Of a stretch of DNA of 64,000 nucleotides, positions 1 through 10,849 are shown in pieces. The translations under genes and the position numbers were made by a program. Where the stretch lies: contig CM028132.1 of the NCBI GenBank assembly GCA_016271365.2, positions 1,186,977,001 to 1,187,041,000 of the forward strand, written 5' to 3'. This DNA is from Neoceratodus forsteri (taxonomy: Eukaryota; Chordata; Ceratodontiformes; Ceratodontidae). Numbering within the stretch: position 1 is the first letter of the stretch; the number at the start of each line of letters is the position of its first letter. Under the pieces are notes generated by a model. The model did not search any database. It was given only the letters and a program-made list of their open reading frames with translations, and was not told the origin of the DNA.

Positions 1-724
1 CCTTATAAATGTGCCATCGGCCTTTGCTCTGTCAGTGACCTATCTATTCATAGTCATTTGTATTGCTCCCTTATGCCTATCCCATGCCTGTTTGAAGCCC
101 TGCACTGTATTCATAGCCACCACTTCTTGTGGTAAGCCATTCCATGCATCTACCACCCTTTCTGTGAAAAGCATTCCTCACATTCCCCTTAATCGGCCTC
201 CCTCTAATCTCATGCTGTGTCCTCTTGTCCTGCTATTTTCTTATATTTAAACATGTTAGACTCTTTCACCTTGTTTATGCCCTTAAGGTGTTTAAATGTC
301 TCGATCATATCACCTCTCCCTCCTTTGCTCAAGGGTATACATATTGAGCTCCATTAATCTGTCCTCATATGTCTTCTGATGCAGTCCCTGCACCATTTTA
401 GTTGCCCTTCTCTGGACTGCCTCAATTTGGTTAATGTCCTTGTGAAGGTGTGGCCTCCAATACTGCCGCAGTACTTCAGATGGGGCCTAACCAATGTCTT
501 GTACAGAGGATTATTACCTCCTCTTACGACTTGTGATACCCCTACTAATACACCCTAACACCCCTAGCCTTACCTACTGCTTTAGAGGTCTGCTTGGATG
601 ATTTTAGGTCATCAGTGATGATGATGCCCAAGTCTCTTTCTTCCTTTGTGACTGCTAGCAACTCCCCTCCCAGCCTATAAGTGGCTTCAGGGTTTCTCTT
701 CCCTATGTGCATGATTTTGCACAT
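1..724 (-). mobile_element. CR1 LINE, 3' fragment (runs off left edge)
   Basis: The reverse complement matches the CR1 copy at 14.3-15.0 kb, covering the end of the reverse-transcriptase reading frame and the 3' UTR. Minus-strand translation near 545-720 gives the post-RT segment of that copy, with the same small insertions. The extreme 3' terminus lies outside the window to the left. The 5' side stops abruptly at about 724, where DIRS-derived sequence begins, so this is a 5'-truncated, non-functional copy. It belongs to the same subfamily as the 12.7-15.1 kb copy, judged by the shared 3' UTR. Confidence 0.85.
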
Positions 725-3700
725 CCTGGAGAGCAAAGGAGCAAAACCAAGCTCTTGGCTGCAGGGACGGAATGATGTAGGGACGTGGATACCATGCAAA
801 ACTTCTGAAAGAGGATGAACTTGGTTAGGATTCACGGGCTGAAGAAAATGCCACCAGCCCCCTATCCATTTGTTTACCAGAAAGTACCGTAATAAGAACC
901 CATACCAACTCATTTTTCTGGGGCAGGTTTTTTTTTTTTTTTTTAAACCAGGAGACACACACTAAGCTGAAGCTTGTTTACAGGTGCGACCTGGGAGCAC
1001 AAGGAAGTTAAGAGATTTGTTCAAGGTCACACAGTATGCAGGTGGGGACTGTGGGATTCAAACCCAGGTCTCCTGGTTTGCAGCTCAGAGCCTAAACCAC
1101 TGTGCTATACTGCCTCCCAATTGCAAGCTGCCCAAAGGAGCTTGTGAACCTTACTCTGTCGTGCGAGGAGAGACTCTAGCAAACCGGTGTCCTTCCCCAG
1201 CCCTTAAACTGACAAAGGAGTAAGGCCTCAAATTCCAGAAACGACCCTGATCCCACCACTTCCAGGACCCCCACATCTGATGTAATAGTGGACCAATGTG
1301 ACAGGAAGTGGGTAAGTTGGCCCCCTACTGGGAGCTGTAGCAGATGTCCAAACAAAGAGGAGATGGGGCCTTTCTCATCCTGTCACTTTCTGCATTTGGA
1401 GGTGGCCCTGTACGAAAACTCTTCAGAGTCACTGCCCTCTCTGTCCTTGCACTGACCTTGATCTTCTGATTTACTGAATGCCTTGGTCGGGCAATGCTGC
1501 TGGACTTGTTGCCTTGGTTGCTGTTGTGGCTGAAGCTGCTGACCTTGCATGCACCGACATGGGGCTTTGAAAGGAACTGGAACCTCATGGCCTGGGCTGC
1601 TGCTTGAGACTAGGAACTAACATCACTGAATCCTGGGTCACTTTGGACTTCTCGATCTACAAAAGATGGTCCTCGACTCCAAGCCCAGTGAGATCCTGTG
1701 AAAGCTAAATCTGCCACCCACTGCCGGATTTCCTGAGTAAAAGGTGAAATTCACAACCAGACACATTGCTGTATGAACAGTGCTGTGACCACTGCTCGCC
1801 AACACGTTGGCAAGAGTCTAGGGCAACATGCAACTGGTGCTTGGTCACCATCAGCCCAAGGTAATGAAATTTCTGTGGATTTTGCAGATTCTCTTCAGGG
1901 AGCAGCTCAGTGAGGTTGGAGAACTTCTTGAACAGCGCATGGCTATAACAAGCCATCAAACCATACAGCTGGCTGGGGAGATACCCATGGATGCAGCTAT
2001 ACAGACCTTGCAGCCATGGTGGTCCTGCTTCTTGAACTCCTTGTCTGGCAGCTCGTCTGACTTATCCTGCACCATCGCCTTGAGAGCACCATGTCTGCCA
2101 CCAACTACTTTGAAGATGGATGCTCCAAAAAGCCGCATAAACCACCCTGGGGAACCACATATTCCCAGTCCACACAGAGTTGCTGTAGCCTGGTAGGAGG
2201 CCAGGTGCTGCCAGATGAAGAGCACCTGGCCCAGAATGGTAGTATCGCTAGGGAAGGCAACCACCAGTGAGGAGTCTCATTTGAGAATGTTCAATGGCAG
2301 ATAGGTCTCCTTCTCTGAACCTCCTCAAATAAGAGTATCCAGAGCCATGGACATATATTCCATGAGGGTGGCAAGGAAGGACAGGTAACCACCACTGGCA
2401 GGATATGAGAAAGTCTGGACTTTGGCCTTCAGTCAGTTTATGAAGTGCCCACTGCTGGATATGGAGGATGGGGCTTCACCTATCCCAGTCACTAAGGAAT
2501 GGCTGCCAAACCTTGAAGTGGGATAGTGGGATGCACAACCAGAGTCATTGCTAGCGAAGGTGTTCAAGGCTGGGATGTGTCCCTCATTAATGGTGGTCAG
2601 TCCCAACTCTGGGCAAGCACCGCATAATCCCAGTGCTGCACAGCCATGTGCTCCCATCGGTGACAGATCTTATGTTGGTGGCAGGAGCCAGACCAGTAGA
2701 AACTCGATGATAACAGGGGTGTTCACATCGATGTTGAAAATAGGACTGAGCACAACTGCGAACCTGAATATCAGTTCTACGATCGGCATGGCGCAGGAGC
2801 CTCTGTGTCTCAGTACCCAAACCAAGAGACCCTGAGTATCAGCCAAGCAGGAGGCTGCTCCAGGTCTGGTTGGACAGGTGGCTGTTAAACCAGCAGGGCG
2901 CCGACCCAGAGCTCAGTTGGCCCTGACCCACCCTGCTTGAGATGGGCTGCAGTCAGCACCGGGGTCCAAGACAGCAAGGAACTGCCTCCCTTGAGAGACT
3001 CATCCTCAGTGTGGTTGACCATTAAATCAACCTCTATTGAAATATTAAGCTGATGGTGAGTTTAATGGACAGACCAACAGACTCAAAGGGTGGTTTAACC
3101 TCCCTTAAGAATGACAGACCATACATATCCTACAACTGGAGGGAACATGAATGATCCTTTGACCGGCAGCGATCCCATGAAAAGCACAGACTCTTCTGCC
3201 TGTGCTTGAGTGTCGAGATGGAGACTATCCCTTAAAAGAACTGAGAGACAGAAAATGGTTATGGAAACCTTTGACTTTGCAAGGAGTCAGGAGATCCAAT
3301 GCACACTCCTTCACAATGAGATGGTCCCGAATCAGAACATCCTTAGCCAGGTCTCTCTGCCTCTTAGGCCAGCAACTGCTCCACTGACCCATACAGCCAT
3401 GGATGATACAAGAGACTACGCAGGCTTGCTCTGAAGCACCTGCACTCAGTGCTTGTCGAATGCATGAGGGTGCATAGCCAGAATCGGCTACAATGTTCCA
3501 AATTGTGGGCAATGCCCAAGCAATGTACACACATCAATTGTATCTGTTGGTCATGGACATTTGGTATCATCACACCCTGCACTACGTACCATCACACCCT
3601 GCACCTCTTGAATCCTGGCTTCTTCTATTCCACTGCAAAGAGCAACAGAGAAGAAAGTGAACAGTGAGGTAGTGGGAATGAGCTGAAAACTGAAGCAAAA

Positions 3701-3930
3701 CTTATTCAGAAAAAACAATTACTAAAATCCTAATCAACAAGCTGAAGCTGTGAAGGAAGAAACCTGTTCCTTCCAGCAGAAGAAAAGATTAGAGTGCAGT
3801 GGGGGCAGAGACTGAGGACCACAGCGTTGGGTGGTAGGAGGAAAGAAGCGTGAAGACTGTTACGGTGACTCAGCATTCTCAGTGGAAGACTGCCTAAGTA
3901 TGGATAGTAAGCTGAATCAACGTAGCTAGA
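725..3930 (-). mobile_element. Degraded DIRS-type retrotransposon (gag and start of RT)
   Basis: Minus-strand fragments align piece by piece with the better DIRS copies at 15.5-21.4 and 45.6-52.2 kb. From 5' to 3' on the minus strand they are: a left-terminal-repeat-like stretch (about 3770-3930), a Cys/His motif with a CVHCLG core near 3490-3540, gag middle and C-terminal pieces (about 2265-1330; KHQLHVALD near 1830 matches KQQLQTALD in the better copy), the RT N-terminal region (about 1330-1190), and a further RT stretch near 905-790. No reading frame is intact. A MIR-like SINE interrupts it at about 985-1115. The RNase H and recombinase regions are missing, apparently cut off at the CR1 boundary near 724. 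Confidence 0.65.
985..1115 (-). mobile_element. MIR/CORE-like tRNA-derived SINE
   Basis: The plus strand carries AAGGTCACACAG near 1020, GGGATTCAAACCCAGGTCT near 1052 (the reverse complement of a tRNA box B) and a tRNA-like CCACTGTGCTATACTGCC near 1098. This order is that of a reverse-complemented MIR-type SINE. An upstream T run (about 927-943) may belong to the insertion. It lies inside the degraded DIRS copy and so should be younger than it. Confidence 0.6.
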
Positions 3931-4094
3931 AAATTAACTCTGTCACGGTTCTCTACTCACTGCTGTTGAAAACATATATTTTGATAAATTGCTAAAGGTA
4001 GAAATAATTAGAGACTAATGGCTAAAATGACATCAGAAAGTTGTAAGCTTTAGAGATCAAGAAAGGGGCAACAATAACAAAATAGGTTCAATCA

Positions 4095-4230
4095 AACATA
4101 AAAGCAGTGTGGCATAGTGGATAGAGCTTAACAACCAAAAGACAGTGGTTCAAATCCTGCTAAGCAACTTACTGATAGTGCAACCACGAGCAAGCCACTT
4201 AACCTCTCAATCTTTCCAAGTTGAAAAACT
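4095..4230 (+). mobile_element. MIR/CORE-like tRNA-derived SINE
   Basis: A tRNA-like head (GTGGCATAGTGGATAGAGC) is followed by a box B (GTGGTTCAAATCCTGCT, near 4146) and the MIR-type segment CAAGCCACTTAACCTCTCA (about 4190). The order matches the MIR consensus in the sense direction. It is diverged, and no clear tail or target-site duplication is visible. Confidence 0.7.
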
Positions 4231-4249
4231 CTGGACAGAGCCGATAAGG

Positions 4250-4640
4250 CCAAGGAATTTGGGGTAAACATATTGAAAATTACCAAAGTTATGAGCCTGC
4301 ATTCACACACTGTAACATAAGCTCATACGTGTTGTTTTTCAATATGTTAGCACCACATTTTCAACATGGCCTTGTTATGACCCTGACTCATGAAGAAGGG
4401 CAGAAACATTTTTTGTCTCCTGGCCTACAGGTGATTTTGCGCAGGGACTGCAAAATCACCTTTTGGGACACAAAAACAAATTTTGGGCAGGAGTTGAAAA
4501 ATGACAGCTGTCACGTTCATGAGGTGCTGTACAGAAATGGCTATGTTGAAAACCTGGGGTAAAAATATTAAAAAGTACCAAAGTTATGAGCCTGCATTTG
4601 CAAAATTCAATGTAGGCTCGTAACTTTGTTTGCCCAAGTT
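4250..4640. repeat. Inverted-repeat element related to the 36.0-36.9 kb repeat
   Basis: The segment begins with CCAAAGTTATGAGCCTGCAT near 4280, which recurs near 4578, and ends with its approximate complement (TGTAGGCTCGTAACTTTG, about 4611-4629). Phrases such as ATTTTCAACATGGCC, ATGTTGAAAA and GGTGATTTTGC...GCAAAATCACC are shared with 36.0-36.9 kb. There is no coding signal. It behaves like a short dispersed foldback repeat, but I cannot assign a family. The next 400 bases (4640-5049) hold nothing I recognise. Confidence 0.5.
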
Positions 4641-5049
4641 ATGCCACAAAGTTCAAAACACCATTGAAATACTGTACATTGAACCGCATACCTGTTTCTT
4701 CAGTTCATGTTCCGGCTTTAAAGAGTGAAGACATGTCTGCGCTCCAAGAGAGGATTATGGTGTTGGACCCCTGATGGGTAAGTAAGGGTGGGGAGGGGCA
4801 GTGGGTGTTGAGTGGGAGGTCGGGTGGGGGACTAACAGCCGCGAAAGACATCGATGGGCGTTTTTCTTTTTATAGGATGGAAAAACAACAACAAATGAAT
4901 GAGGATTCCTGTGCTGGGGATTGGGCACCACTAGTGTTATTATTCACGATTCTGGGAGGGAGTGGGGTGGTGGGTGCTGAGAGGGGGAGGGTCAGGTGGG
5001 AGGGAAAAAATATTAAAAATAGAAACATTCACGTCCACAGTCTTGCTGA

Positions 5050-5199
5050 CGGAGGTCACAGCGGGACACGGCACCATCTGCCATGATCAAGATGGCTGCC
5101 AAACTATACTGCACATGCATAAGTAATCATGCATGTGCAATACAAGCTGTCGGCCACCTTGGATACAGCGGATGGTGCTGTGTTCTGCTGTGACCTCCG
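5050..5199. repeat. 150-bp foldback (near-perfect palindrome, MITE-like)
   Basis: The outer arms CGGAGGTCACAGC and GCTGTGACCTCCG are exact complements. Inner arms (GGCACCATCTGCC against GGATGGTGCTG; AAGATGGC against GCCACCTTGG) continue the pairing, and the centre near 5110-5143 is GCACATGCAT...ATGCATGTGC. The segment can fold into one long hairpin. There is no coding capacity. A miniature inverted-repeat element is the simplest reading. Confidence 0.7.
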
Positions 5200-5259
5200 A
5201 TGCAAACTAATAGTGCTGTGTGACTGCAAATGTGTGACTACACCTGGACGCCTAGGAGC

Positions 5260-6228
5260 TCCTTTCTCCGCTCACAGGACCCCCGGCTAATGGGCCACAC
5301 GCTGTGAGGCCACGCTGGAGGAGCCAGCCTGACAGCACGCGCTACACACTGCCCACCTAGGAGCTCCCTTCTCTGGTAAGCCTGCTCTCAGCCTCTGGGA
5401 TTATCCTGGAACCCCGATTGGACAAACAACCCCTGCCTCTCTACTGATTGGCTGTTGCTAAATACAGCTCCGACTAGGACTGGCTGCCTGACGAATCCAC
5501 TCTTTTTAAAATCTGATTCTGCTCGCTGTATGCTTCTGGTGAATTTTCAACTGAATGTGATTGTATAATGTGGGGAATTCACAGTTTGTTATACTGAAAG
5601 TAACTAAACCTACTGGGACTGTATTAGTATCACAAAGTGTTTACTGCTACTGTTTTGTATTTGCTGCACTTTCCCTCTCTATTTTCCAAACCTTCTCTTA
5701 GCCTGTCTCCCCCTCACGCATCACCCTATTTCCTCTCTCCCCTCATCGCCCAGGGCTAGCGGCACCGCAGTAAATTACACTGCTGTCTGGTCTTGGCCCC
5801 TCACCCCCCCCCCCCCACTACTTGCCTTTGTGTAACTCCTCTCTCCAAAAATCACACCCCTGCCCTCCGATTTAATTCCTGCAATTTTCTGAAGTTCCTT
5901 TGTCCCGACTGCCCCTCTAAAAACCCCCTACCTTTCTCTCTTCCAGCTCACAGAGTCCCTGATTGGGCTACTGCCTCACGCTATGAGGCGCCGCGGCTGG
6001 AGGAGCCAGCTGACAGCGCGCGTTACACCTGCCTGCCTAGGAGCTCCCTTCTCTGGTAAGCCTGCTGTCAGCCTTGGGAATCCTGGAACCCCAATTGGAC
6101 AAACAACCCCTGCCTCTCTATCAACTGGCTGCCGCTAAATACGGCTACGACTAGGATTGGCTACCTGATGAATCCACTCTTTTTTAAATCTGATTCTGCT
6201 CGCTATACACTTCTGGTGAATTTTCTTC
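5260..6228 (+). repeat. Duplicated 5' UTR modules of the L2-like LINE
   Basis: About 280 bp at 5265-5545 recurs at 5944-6228, roughly 680 bp apart. Shared landmarks are GGAGGAGCCAGC, CCTAGGAGCTCCCTTCTCTG, GGTAAGCCTGCT, TTGGACAAACAACCCCTGCC and CTGATTCTGCTCGCT. The sequence between and after the modules differs. Direct repeats just upstream of the first LINE frame suggest monomer-type promoter units, but promoter function is inferred from position only. Confidence 0.65.
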
Positions 6229-6482
6229 CCACACCACCTTCCCCAACCCCGGCCTTTATTAAATGTTCTTACTCTAAGAAGCTAGGTCAACCCCCTACTC
6301 ACCTGTTGGTCACAGTACGCTCAGCCACACCCAGTGCCTAGCCCCCAACCCTGGATATCCGTGCCCCTTAAAGCTGTTGTTGATCAGCCTACTAAACTAG
6401 TGTAAGATACCACTACTAGCTTCATATAAAGCAACTGTTACTAACCATTCCAGCCAACCCTTGGAGATATTTCCCTGTAAAA

Positions 6483-6929
6483 ATGTCTCTTGTGGCTGCT
6501 CTCCTAAATAGTTGCCTCATTTTGCTAATTTATATACCACTCAAAAGCTCAGTTGATACTTGGCACCAAGGCCAAAACCCTTCCTCTAACTTATACCACG
6601 ATGGACCCTTTTTTATTAAAGCATGGTACCACTCAAAAGGGTCGACTTCATTATATTCATACCCCTCCCATCACCAGACGTTGTATATCCTATCCCTTCC
6701 AAAACACATCACTGCCCAGAAAACTGCCACCAATAAAACAACTCACTCCAGAAGGAGTAAAAAAAGGCTACCTGGCAGACTAACACATTACCTAAAAAAT
6801 CTACTATTACTTCTCCTACTCTGTTCAGGAAACAATGAACTAAACCCAGGCCCACCCTCCTCTCTGGACACCCCAGCAGACCTCCCACAATATAAAGGCA
6901 TCAGCTTTCTCCATATTAAACGCCTGTAG
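6483..6929 (+). CDS. L2-like LINE N-terminal frame with 2A-like motif
   Basis: This is an open frame of 148 codons from the first ATG after the 5' UTR. It is rich in Ser/Thr/His at the start, then basic (SRRSKKR, about residues 91-97), then a leucine run followed by C-S-G-N-N-E-L-N-P-G-P (nt 6822-6854, residues 114-124). An E-x-NPGP ending after a hydrophobic stretch is the signature of 2A ribosome-skipping peptides, which are documented in L2, CR1, Crack, Rex1 and Ingi-type LINEs. Here the usual D-V/I before E-x-N is N-N, so activity may be reduced or lost. The frame ends about 60 nt before the endonuclease frame; they were probably joined before decay. Confidence 0.55.
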   Translation: MSLVAALLNSCLILLIYIPLKSSVDTWHQGQNPSSNLYHDGPFFIKAWYHSKGSTSLYSYPSHHQTLYILSLPKHITAQKTATNKTTHSRRSKKRLPGRLTHYLKNLLLLLLLCSGNNELNPGPPSSLDTPADLPQYKGISFLHIKRL

Positions 6930-6990
6930 CTTACTAAAGAAGCTTGATCCTACACAGGCCTGGGCTCTACATGCTTTACCTGACTTCCTC

Positions 6991-7581
6991 ATGATAACTG
7001 AATCCTGGCTCATGCCTTCAACTCCGGACAAATCTATCTACATACCAGGATATAATACCTACCGATGTGGTAGAGGAGGAGGAGTCGTAATATATGTGAA
7101 GAGGAAATATACAACCACAATCCTTGACTGTACCTCAAAGGCTAAAGAATTCAAATGCTTGGCTCTAAAATGCTCCCTCTCCAACGATAAGTCACTCCTT
7201 ATAACAGCATGCTACCAACCACCTTCTGGAGGCACGACATTGCTGTCACATCTCCAAACCCTACTTGACTCTACTAACACCGAATGTATTCTAATGGGGG
7301 ATTTCAACCAAAATTGGAATGATGATAGCTCAAAGAAGCTAAAGGAACTTTGTGATGCAAATGGACTGGTACAAATGACAACTACTGTCACCAGACCAAA
7401 TAGAAACAATCCTGAGTGTAGCTCCCTTCTAGACCTCATACTGGTAAACAAACCATATAAAATCTCGCATACCGGAGTATTCTTCAATGACATAAGTGAC
7501 CACTGTGCTACGGCTTGTATCAGGCATTCTCCCCACATGAAACCAGCCACTAAATTCAAATTGAAACGATGCCTGAAATAA
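6991..7581 (+). pseudogene. L2-like LINE apurinic-type endonuclease domain
   Basis: A 196-codon open frame covers most of an exonuclease/endonuclease/phosphatase fold. It contains ITESWL (motif around the catalytic Glu), GGVVIYV, ACYQPPSG, LMGDFN (the D-x-N motif, about residues 101-106), a T-R region and a terminal SDHCA (the conserved S-D-H motif). The protein would nick target DNA to prime reverse transcription. The N-terminal strand of the domain should lie just upstream at 6929-6990, where the frame is broken. Key residues look conserved, but the downstream RT is broken, so the unit is listed as a pseudogene part. Confidence 0.8.
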
Positions 7582-9371
7582 TTCTGCCAGAACACCTTCC
7601 TAAAATCAACATCAGATGGCAAGACTTCTATCTGGCACCTACCTTTAATGAGGCCTATAACATCTTTCATATCCTACTCATGGGACTAATCGACAAACAC
7701 ACCCCACTAAGAATGATCAGATCTAAAAAAAGACCTCCTGGCTGGTTTTCTCCCATCCTGAAGAAAGCACTAAAGGATAGGGATTTTTGGTGGAAAAAAG
7801 TGAGGAAATCTCACCTAGAAGCAGATTGGCTGGCATTTCACACCTCCTAGAAATGCCTGCACCAGACTAATTAGGTCTGAAAAAGCCAGATATTTCCAAA
7901 CTGAATCAGAAAACAACAAAAACAACTCTGTCAAATGTTGGAACACACTTAAGGAAGTCGAAGGTCAGACTACTGATTCACCCCTCCCAACCAAAACTGT
8001 GTCCGCAGGAACTACCTACAAAGACAGAGCTGCTATATTAGAGCAGCTCCACGTACACTTTGTCACTGCAGGGCTTGCCTCTGACACCTCGCCCATCAAC
8101 AATCTCAGCCCACCAGGGGACTCTACTGCTAACCATACTACTAACCTCAACCCAAACCTACCGCATCCTGCCAACTTCAGCTTTCTTACAGTCACGTTTA
8201 AACAAGTTGAGGCCCCCCTCCTGTCCCTGGATATTAAAAAGAGTTCCAGTGCAGACAATATCAAACCATACTTCCTAAAACTTGGCCATTTCTACTTAAC
8301 CGCCCCCATCACCCATTTATTCAACACCTCCCTCAAACAGGGCGAACTACCTGTGTCGTGGAAAACTGCTCACATGCTACCCTTATTCAAATCTGGGGAT
8401 CCAAGTGATCTGAACAATTATTGGCATATCTCTATTCTAACCATCCTCTCAAAATTACTCGAGAAAATTGTCAACGCCCAGATCAGAGAACATTTAGTCA
8501 AAGTCAATTTTATTTAAAAAGACGCCCAATCCCAAAGGCTCTGGGCGCCACACAGAAACTATACAGTATGTCACACCATATACATTACATAAAATATAAT
8601 AAACATAAAAACTTAATCCCCAAAAGCTTACGTAAATAGGAAGGTCTTTAGACGACTCTTAAAGGCCTCTACAGTTATTTAGACTCAAATAACTTGCTAA
8701 ATCCGTCTCAGTCTGGCTTCAGAGCCAAACATAGCTCCGTATCAGCTCTAGCAAAAGTATCCACAGATTGGCAAATTGCCCTGGATTCCAAGAAGCATGT
8801 AGTTGCCCTATTCCTGGACCTTAGCAAGGTCTTAGATACTGTGGGTCATAACATCTTGCTTAATGCTGTGGGTAATGTCAGTCTCGATAGATCTGCCATC
8901 AAATGGTTCACCAGCTACCTAACCAAGAGGCTACAGCAAGTCAAAGCTATAGGTGATCTGTCCCCACAAAAATCACTTTTACGAGGTGTCCCACAAGGCT
9001 CCATCCTGGGTCCAATCCTCTTTGCTATCTACATCAATAACCTGGACTCGTACCTGCGCACAGCCAATGTGCACTTATTTGCAGATAACACTGTACTCTA
9101 CCCCACTAACTCATCCTTGGACTTGGCCCACGTTAACCTTCAGCAAGATTTCACCGCTCTCCAATATAACCTCATCAAACATAAGTTTCTCCTCAATGCC
9201 AAAAAGACTAAAGCCATGATTCTCTGGCCAAAGCCTGCCTCCAGATCTACACATCTCCCCCAGATCCTAACGCTGTTAGATGAACCCATAAAAATAGTTG
9301 ATACTTTTAAATACTTAGGGTTCTGGTTGGATAATAAGCTCAACCACCTGTGCCACCTACATGAAATTTAG
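7569..9371 (+). pseudogene. L2-like LINE reverse transcriptase, broken
   Basis: Fragments in several frames cover the connector (7569-7850) and the RT. LLSLDIKKSSSADNI and PVSWKTAHMLPLFKSGD lie in 7999-8517; PSQSGFRAKHS, LFLDLSKVLDTV, RGVPQGSILGPILFAIYINNL and LFADNTVLY lie in 8694-9371. In the catalytic F-A-D-D box the second Asp is Asn (near 9080-9091). A 155-bp LINE tail is inserted at about 8518-8673. The thumb region and C-terminus continue in decayed form to about 9928. It cannot be active. Confidence 0.8.
8518..8673 (-). mobile_element. Short LINE 3'-end insertion inside the L2-like RT
   Basis: The RT reading is interrupted here and resumes after about 8690. TTATTTA flanks the insert on both sides (ending near 8515 and again near 8681), consistent with a short target-site duplication. 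On the minus strand the insert opens with AFKSRLKTFL-like coding sequence, typical of the last codons of L2-type LINEs, followed by an AT-rich 3' UTR. It is a severely 5'-truncated insertion. Confidence 0.5.
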
Positions 9372-9655
9372 AAGAAACTAAGGCAGCGATTAGGCCTTTT
9401 CTATCACCTTAAACATCTGCTTACCTTAGAAGGCGGGATGAGGCTAGTACAATTCACATTTCTACCTGTATAGGACTACGCTGACTTCCTCTACAGTCAC
9501 TGCCCCACAATGACGCTCAACAAACTTGGCACCCTTTACCACCGGCCCTAAAATTTATCCTTAACCTACCTCATTGCACTCACCACTGTCTATTATACTA
9601 GGAGGTTGGATGGCCCTCACTCTCAACCAGGAGGAAAAGAAACGCTCTCCTTTGG

Positions 9656-9928
9656 ATGTTTACAGTGCTATCCAATAATCTCCCTGCATACATCTCACGC
9701 TTCTTTGAACGTGTCAAGGGATTTTATGGATTGAGATGCTTCTCCATGATTTGCTTCCAGATCCCTAGAGTGAAAACAACCTTTGGCTTGGCAGCAATCA
9801 ATTTTTCACTGCCAACACTTTGGAATACTATGCAAAAATCTTTAAAGCTTTCCTCGCCCCCTAGCATTTTCACATTCAAAACCCTGATAATGGACCTGTT
9901 GAAGGATACATGCAGCTGCTTTAGATGA
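9656..9928 (+). pseudogene. L2-like LINE C-terminal region remnant
   Basis: The 90-codon frame contains RVKGFYGLRCF, TTFGLAAINFSLPTLWNTM and IFTFKTLIMDLLK. This matches the conserved C-terminal pattern of L2/CR1-type ORF2 proteins (a PxLWNxLP-like block followed by F-K-x2-L). The stretch 9372-9655 between it and the RT is the same gene in broken frames. The remainder to 10384 is 3' UTR without coding signal. Confidence 0.6.
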
Positions 9929-10384
9929 CTCTGTACCTTAGCCACTGGTCCTTTCTGCAAACTTTACACTCCGACTGTCACCCCCCCTCCTAGCAAGGGA
10001 TCCCCAGCACTTAATAGTTCTTTTATCTTCCCTAAACTCAGTCTTTCTAATCTATTCCCCTTTCCTAGTGCATTCTCACTCCCTCTCTCCTCCCTTATCC
10101 ACTCTTTCCCCTGCTTTTAATAAAAAGGTACTAGCCTCTAATTAGAGGTAACAGCTAGGATGGTAATCTTTACACTCCTGTAAACCATGATGGAAATGAG
10201 TTGTATGTAACTATGTTAGACCTTATGTATGTGCCTCTTTTGGCCTACACTTGTTCACTGTTGCTACATTGTTGGCCACCATATCTGTACTATGTTATGT
10301 TCTGTTTTGTACTGAATTAAAGTCCAGGACTACCTTGAAAATGAGCCTGCTGAATGGTGTTGTATGCCTGGTTAAATAAAGTTG

Positions 10385-10405
10385 AGTCATTGATTGATTG
10401 ATTGA
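10385..10405 (+). repeat. TGAT microsatellite tail of the L2-like LINE
   Basis: A short run of TGAT units directly follows the LINE end. Short tandem tails like this are typical of L2/CR1-type LINEs, which lack a poly(A) tail. Confidence 0.7.
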
Positions 10406-10849
10406 AATGGACATCGCGGAGTGCTTCATGGACATGGTGGTGACTGTGAGACAACTCAACACTGTTGTTCGGTCGGAAAAATCTCCCTTTTACTGATCGC
10501 AGGAGGTCTGCAGGGCTCCACCCACTGCGGTCCTAAAAAAGGAAAAAAGCAGGACCTCACTGAAAACAAGATACTGCATTTCAGCTGAACTATCCTGGGT
10601 AAATAAATTTAAAGGAATAAATCAAGAGCTCAACCCTATAGTAAAACAGTATTAAAAAAAAAATAGTACACATTATTAATTTAAAAAAAAAAAACTCAGT
10701 TCGGGCTAGCCCACTGCTGAGGCAGTTGCATTGCTGCTCACTATATAGGGTCATGCTGACGTCCGTCACTTCATCGAGTGGGTGTTCCCCGCTAGACACA
10801 GCTAGCAAAAGTTTTCAGTGTGGTCCTAGCACATGATGGCTCAGTCCTA

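Larger units (their letters stand above)
5200..10405 (+). mobile_element. L2-like LINE, nearly full length, inactive
   Basis: A 5' region with two repeated modules (5.26-6.23 kb) is followed by a reading frame with a 2A-like motif (6483-6929), an apurinic-type endonuclease (6991-7581), a connector (7569-7850), a broken reverse transcriptase (7999-9371), a C-terminal remnant (9656-9928) and a 3' UTR. The 3' end is GGTTAAATAAAGTTGAGTCA followed by a short TGAT repeat tail (10385-10405), as in L2-type LINEs. Multiple frameshifts and stops show it cannot mobilise itself. The length is close to that expected of a complete element, so both ends are probably original. Confidence 0.75.

Noticed and set aside
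4128..4310. Possible tRNA gene at the GGTTCAAATCC motif near 4148
   Set aside because: The box B belongs to a MIR-like SINE; no cloverleaf can be formed with flanking sequence by eye.
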